Assembly: GCA_023381235.1 (NCBI GenBank)
Contig: JAMCTV010000089.1
Span: 1-5,360 of the forward strand
Reading direction: 5' to 3'
DNA from: Gammaproteobacteria bacterium
GTDB taxonomy: Bacteria; Pseudomonadota; Gammaproteobacteria; SURF-13
Length of the DNA stretch: 5,360 nt
Shown here in pieces: positions 5,327 through 5,360 of this stretch. Every line of letters starts with the position of its first letter. Within the stretch, counting starts at the first letter, position 1. The translations under genes and the position numbers were made by a program. Below the pieces are notes generated by a model that was given only the letters and a program-made list of their open reading frames with translations, was not told the origin of the DNA and searched no databases.

Positions 5327-5360
5327 CGTGGCCTCCCTTGGCCGCTGCGGCGCGTGGTTT
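5316..5360 (-). CDS. Possible 3' end of an upstream gene overlapping the M16 gene
   Basis: One minus-strand frame entering from the right edge reads KPRAAAAKGGHDVR and stops at TAA 5316-5318, 11 bases inside the M16-like gene. Such an overlap, with the SD of the downstream gene inside the upstream coding end, is typical of coupled genes. M16 proteins of this class commonly come as adjacent catalytic and non-catalytic pairs, so the tail may be that of the active protease. Only 14 residues are visible and the other frames are also open here, so this is an inference from context. Confidence 0.33.
   Translation of the reverse strand, partial: KPRAAAAKGGHDVR
5332..5339 (-). promoter_or_regulatory. 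Strong Shine-Dalgarno for the M16-like gene
   Basis: AAGGGAGG on the minus strand lies five bases before ATG 5326. It is the clearest ribosome-binding site in the window and settles the start of the signal-peptide-bearing protein. Confidence 0.85.

Overview
The window is about 5.4 kb of moderately GC-rich, gene-dense bacterial chromosome. The gene content is core proteobacterial: a nitrogen two-component system of the NtrB/NtrC type, coaD, rsmD and a periplasmic M16-family protein. The protein sequences look gammaproteobacterial, and a betaproteobacterium is not excluded; no marker here fixes the genus. Most of the window is ordinary housekeeping DNA. The unusual material lies in three short intergenic stretches.

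Left part, + strand. Positions 1-120 are AT-rich and look like a control region. They hold a near-perfect NtrC-type enhancer palindrome (2-18), a possible IHF site (62-74) and a sigma-54-like -24/-12 element (105-120) directly against the first possible start codon. ntrB (121-1182) and ntrC (1191-2600) follow, 8 bases apart, as an operon. Together they sense nitrogen status (in known systems through PII) and activate sigma-54 promoters, so the upstream site suggests autoregulation. Directly after the ntrC stop, and in the same frame, lies a 43-codon open stretch (2601-2732). It encodes a recognisable Sel1-repeat tail and looks like the remnant of a lost gene.

Right part, - strand, convergent with ntrBC. 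Read right to left, the order is: the probable last codons of an upstream gene (running out of the window); an M16 peptidase-like secreted protein (5326-3998) whose zinc-binding and catalytic residues are all replaced by alanine; a dense array of perfect inverted repeats (3990-3850); rsmD (3844-3266, 16S rRNA m2G966 methyltransferase); and coaD (3215-2736, phosphopantetheine adenylyltransferase). The rsmD-coaD pair is a common proteobacterial arrangement. A small hairpin at 2709-2725 may end the coaD transcript.

The best candidate for something undescribed is the 3850-3990 interval. Five consecutive hairpins fill almost every base. A further 8-bp pairing could close three of them into a cloverleaf-like multibranch fold, and that pairing competes with the hairpin lying just before the rsmD start codon. 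It could be an RNA switch, a processing or termination structure, or a small palindromic mobile element. The sequence alone does not decide between these.
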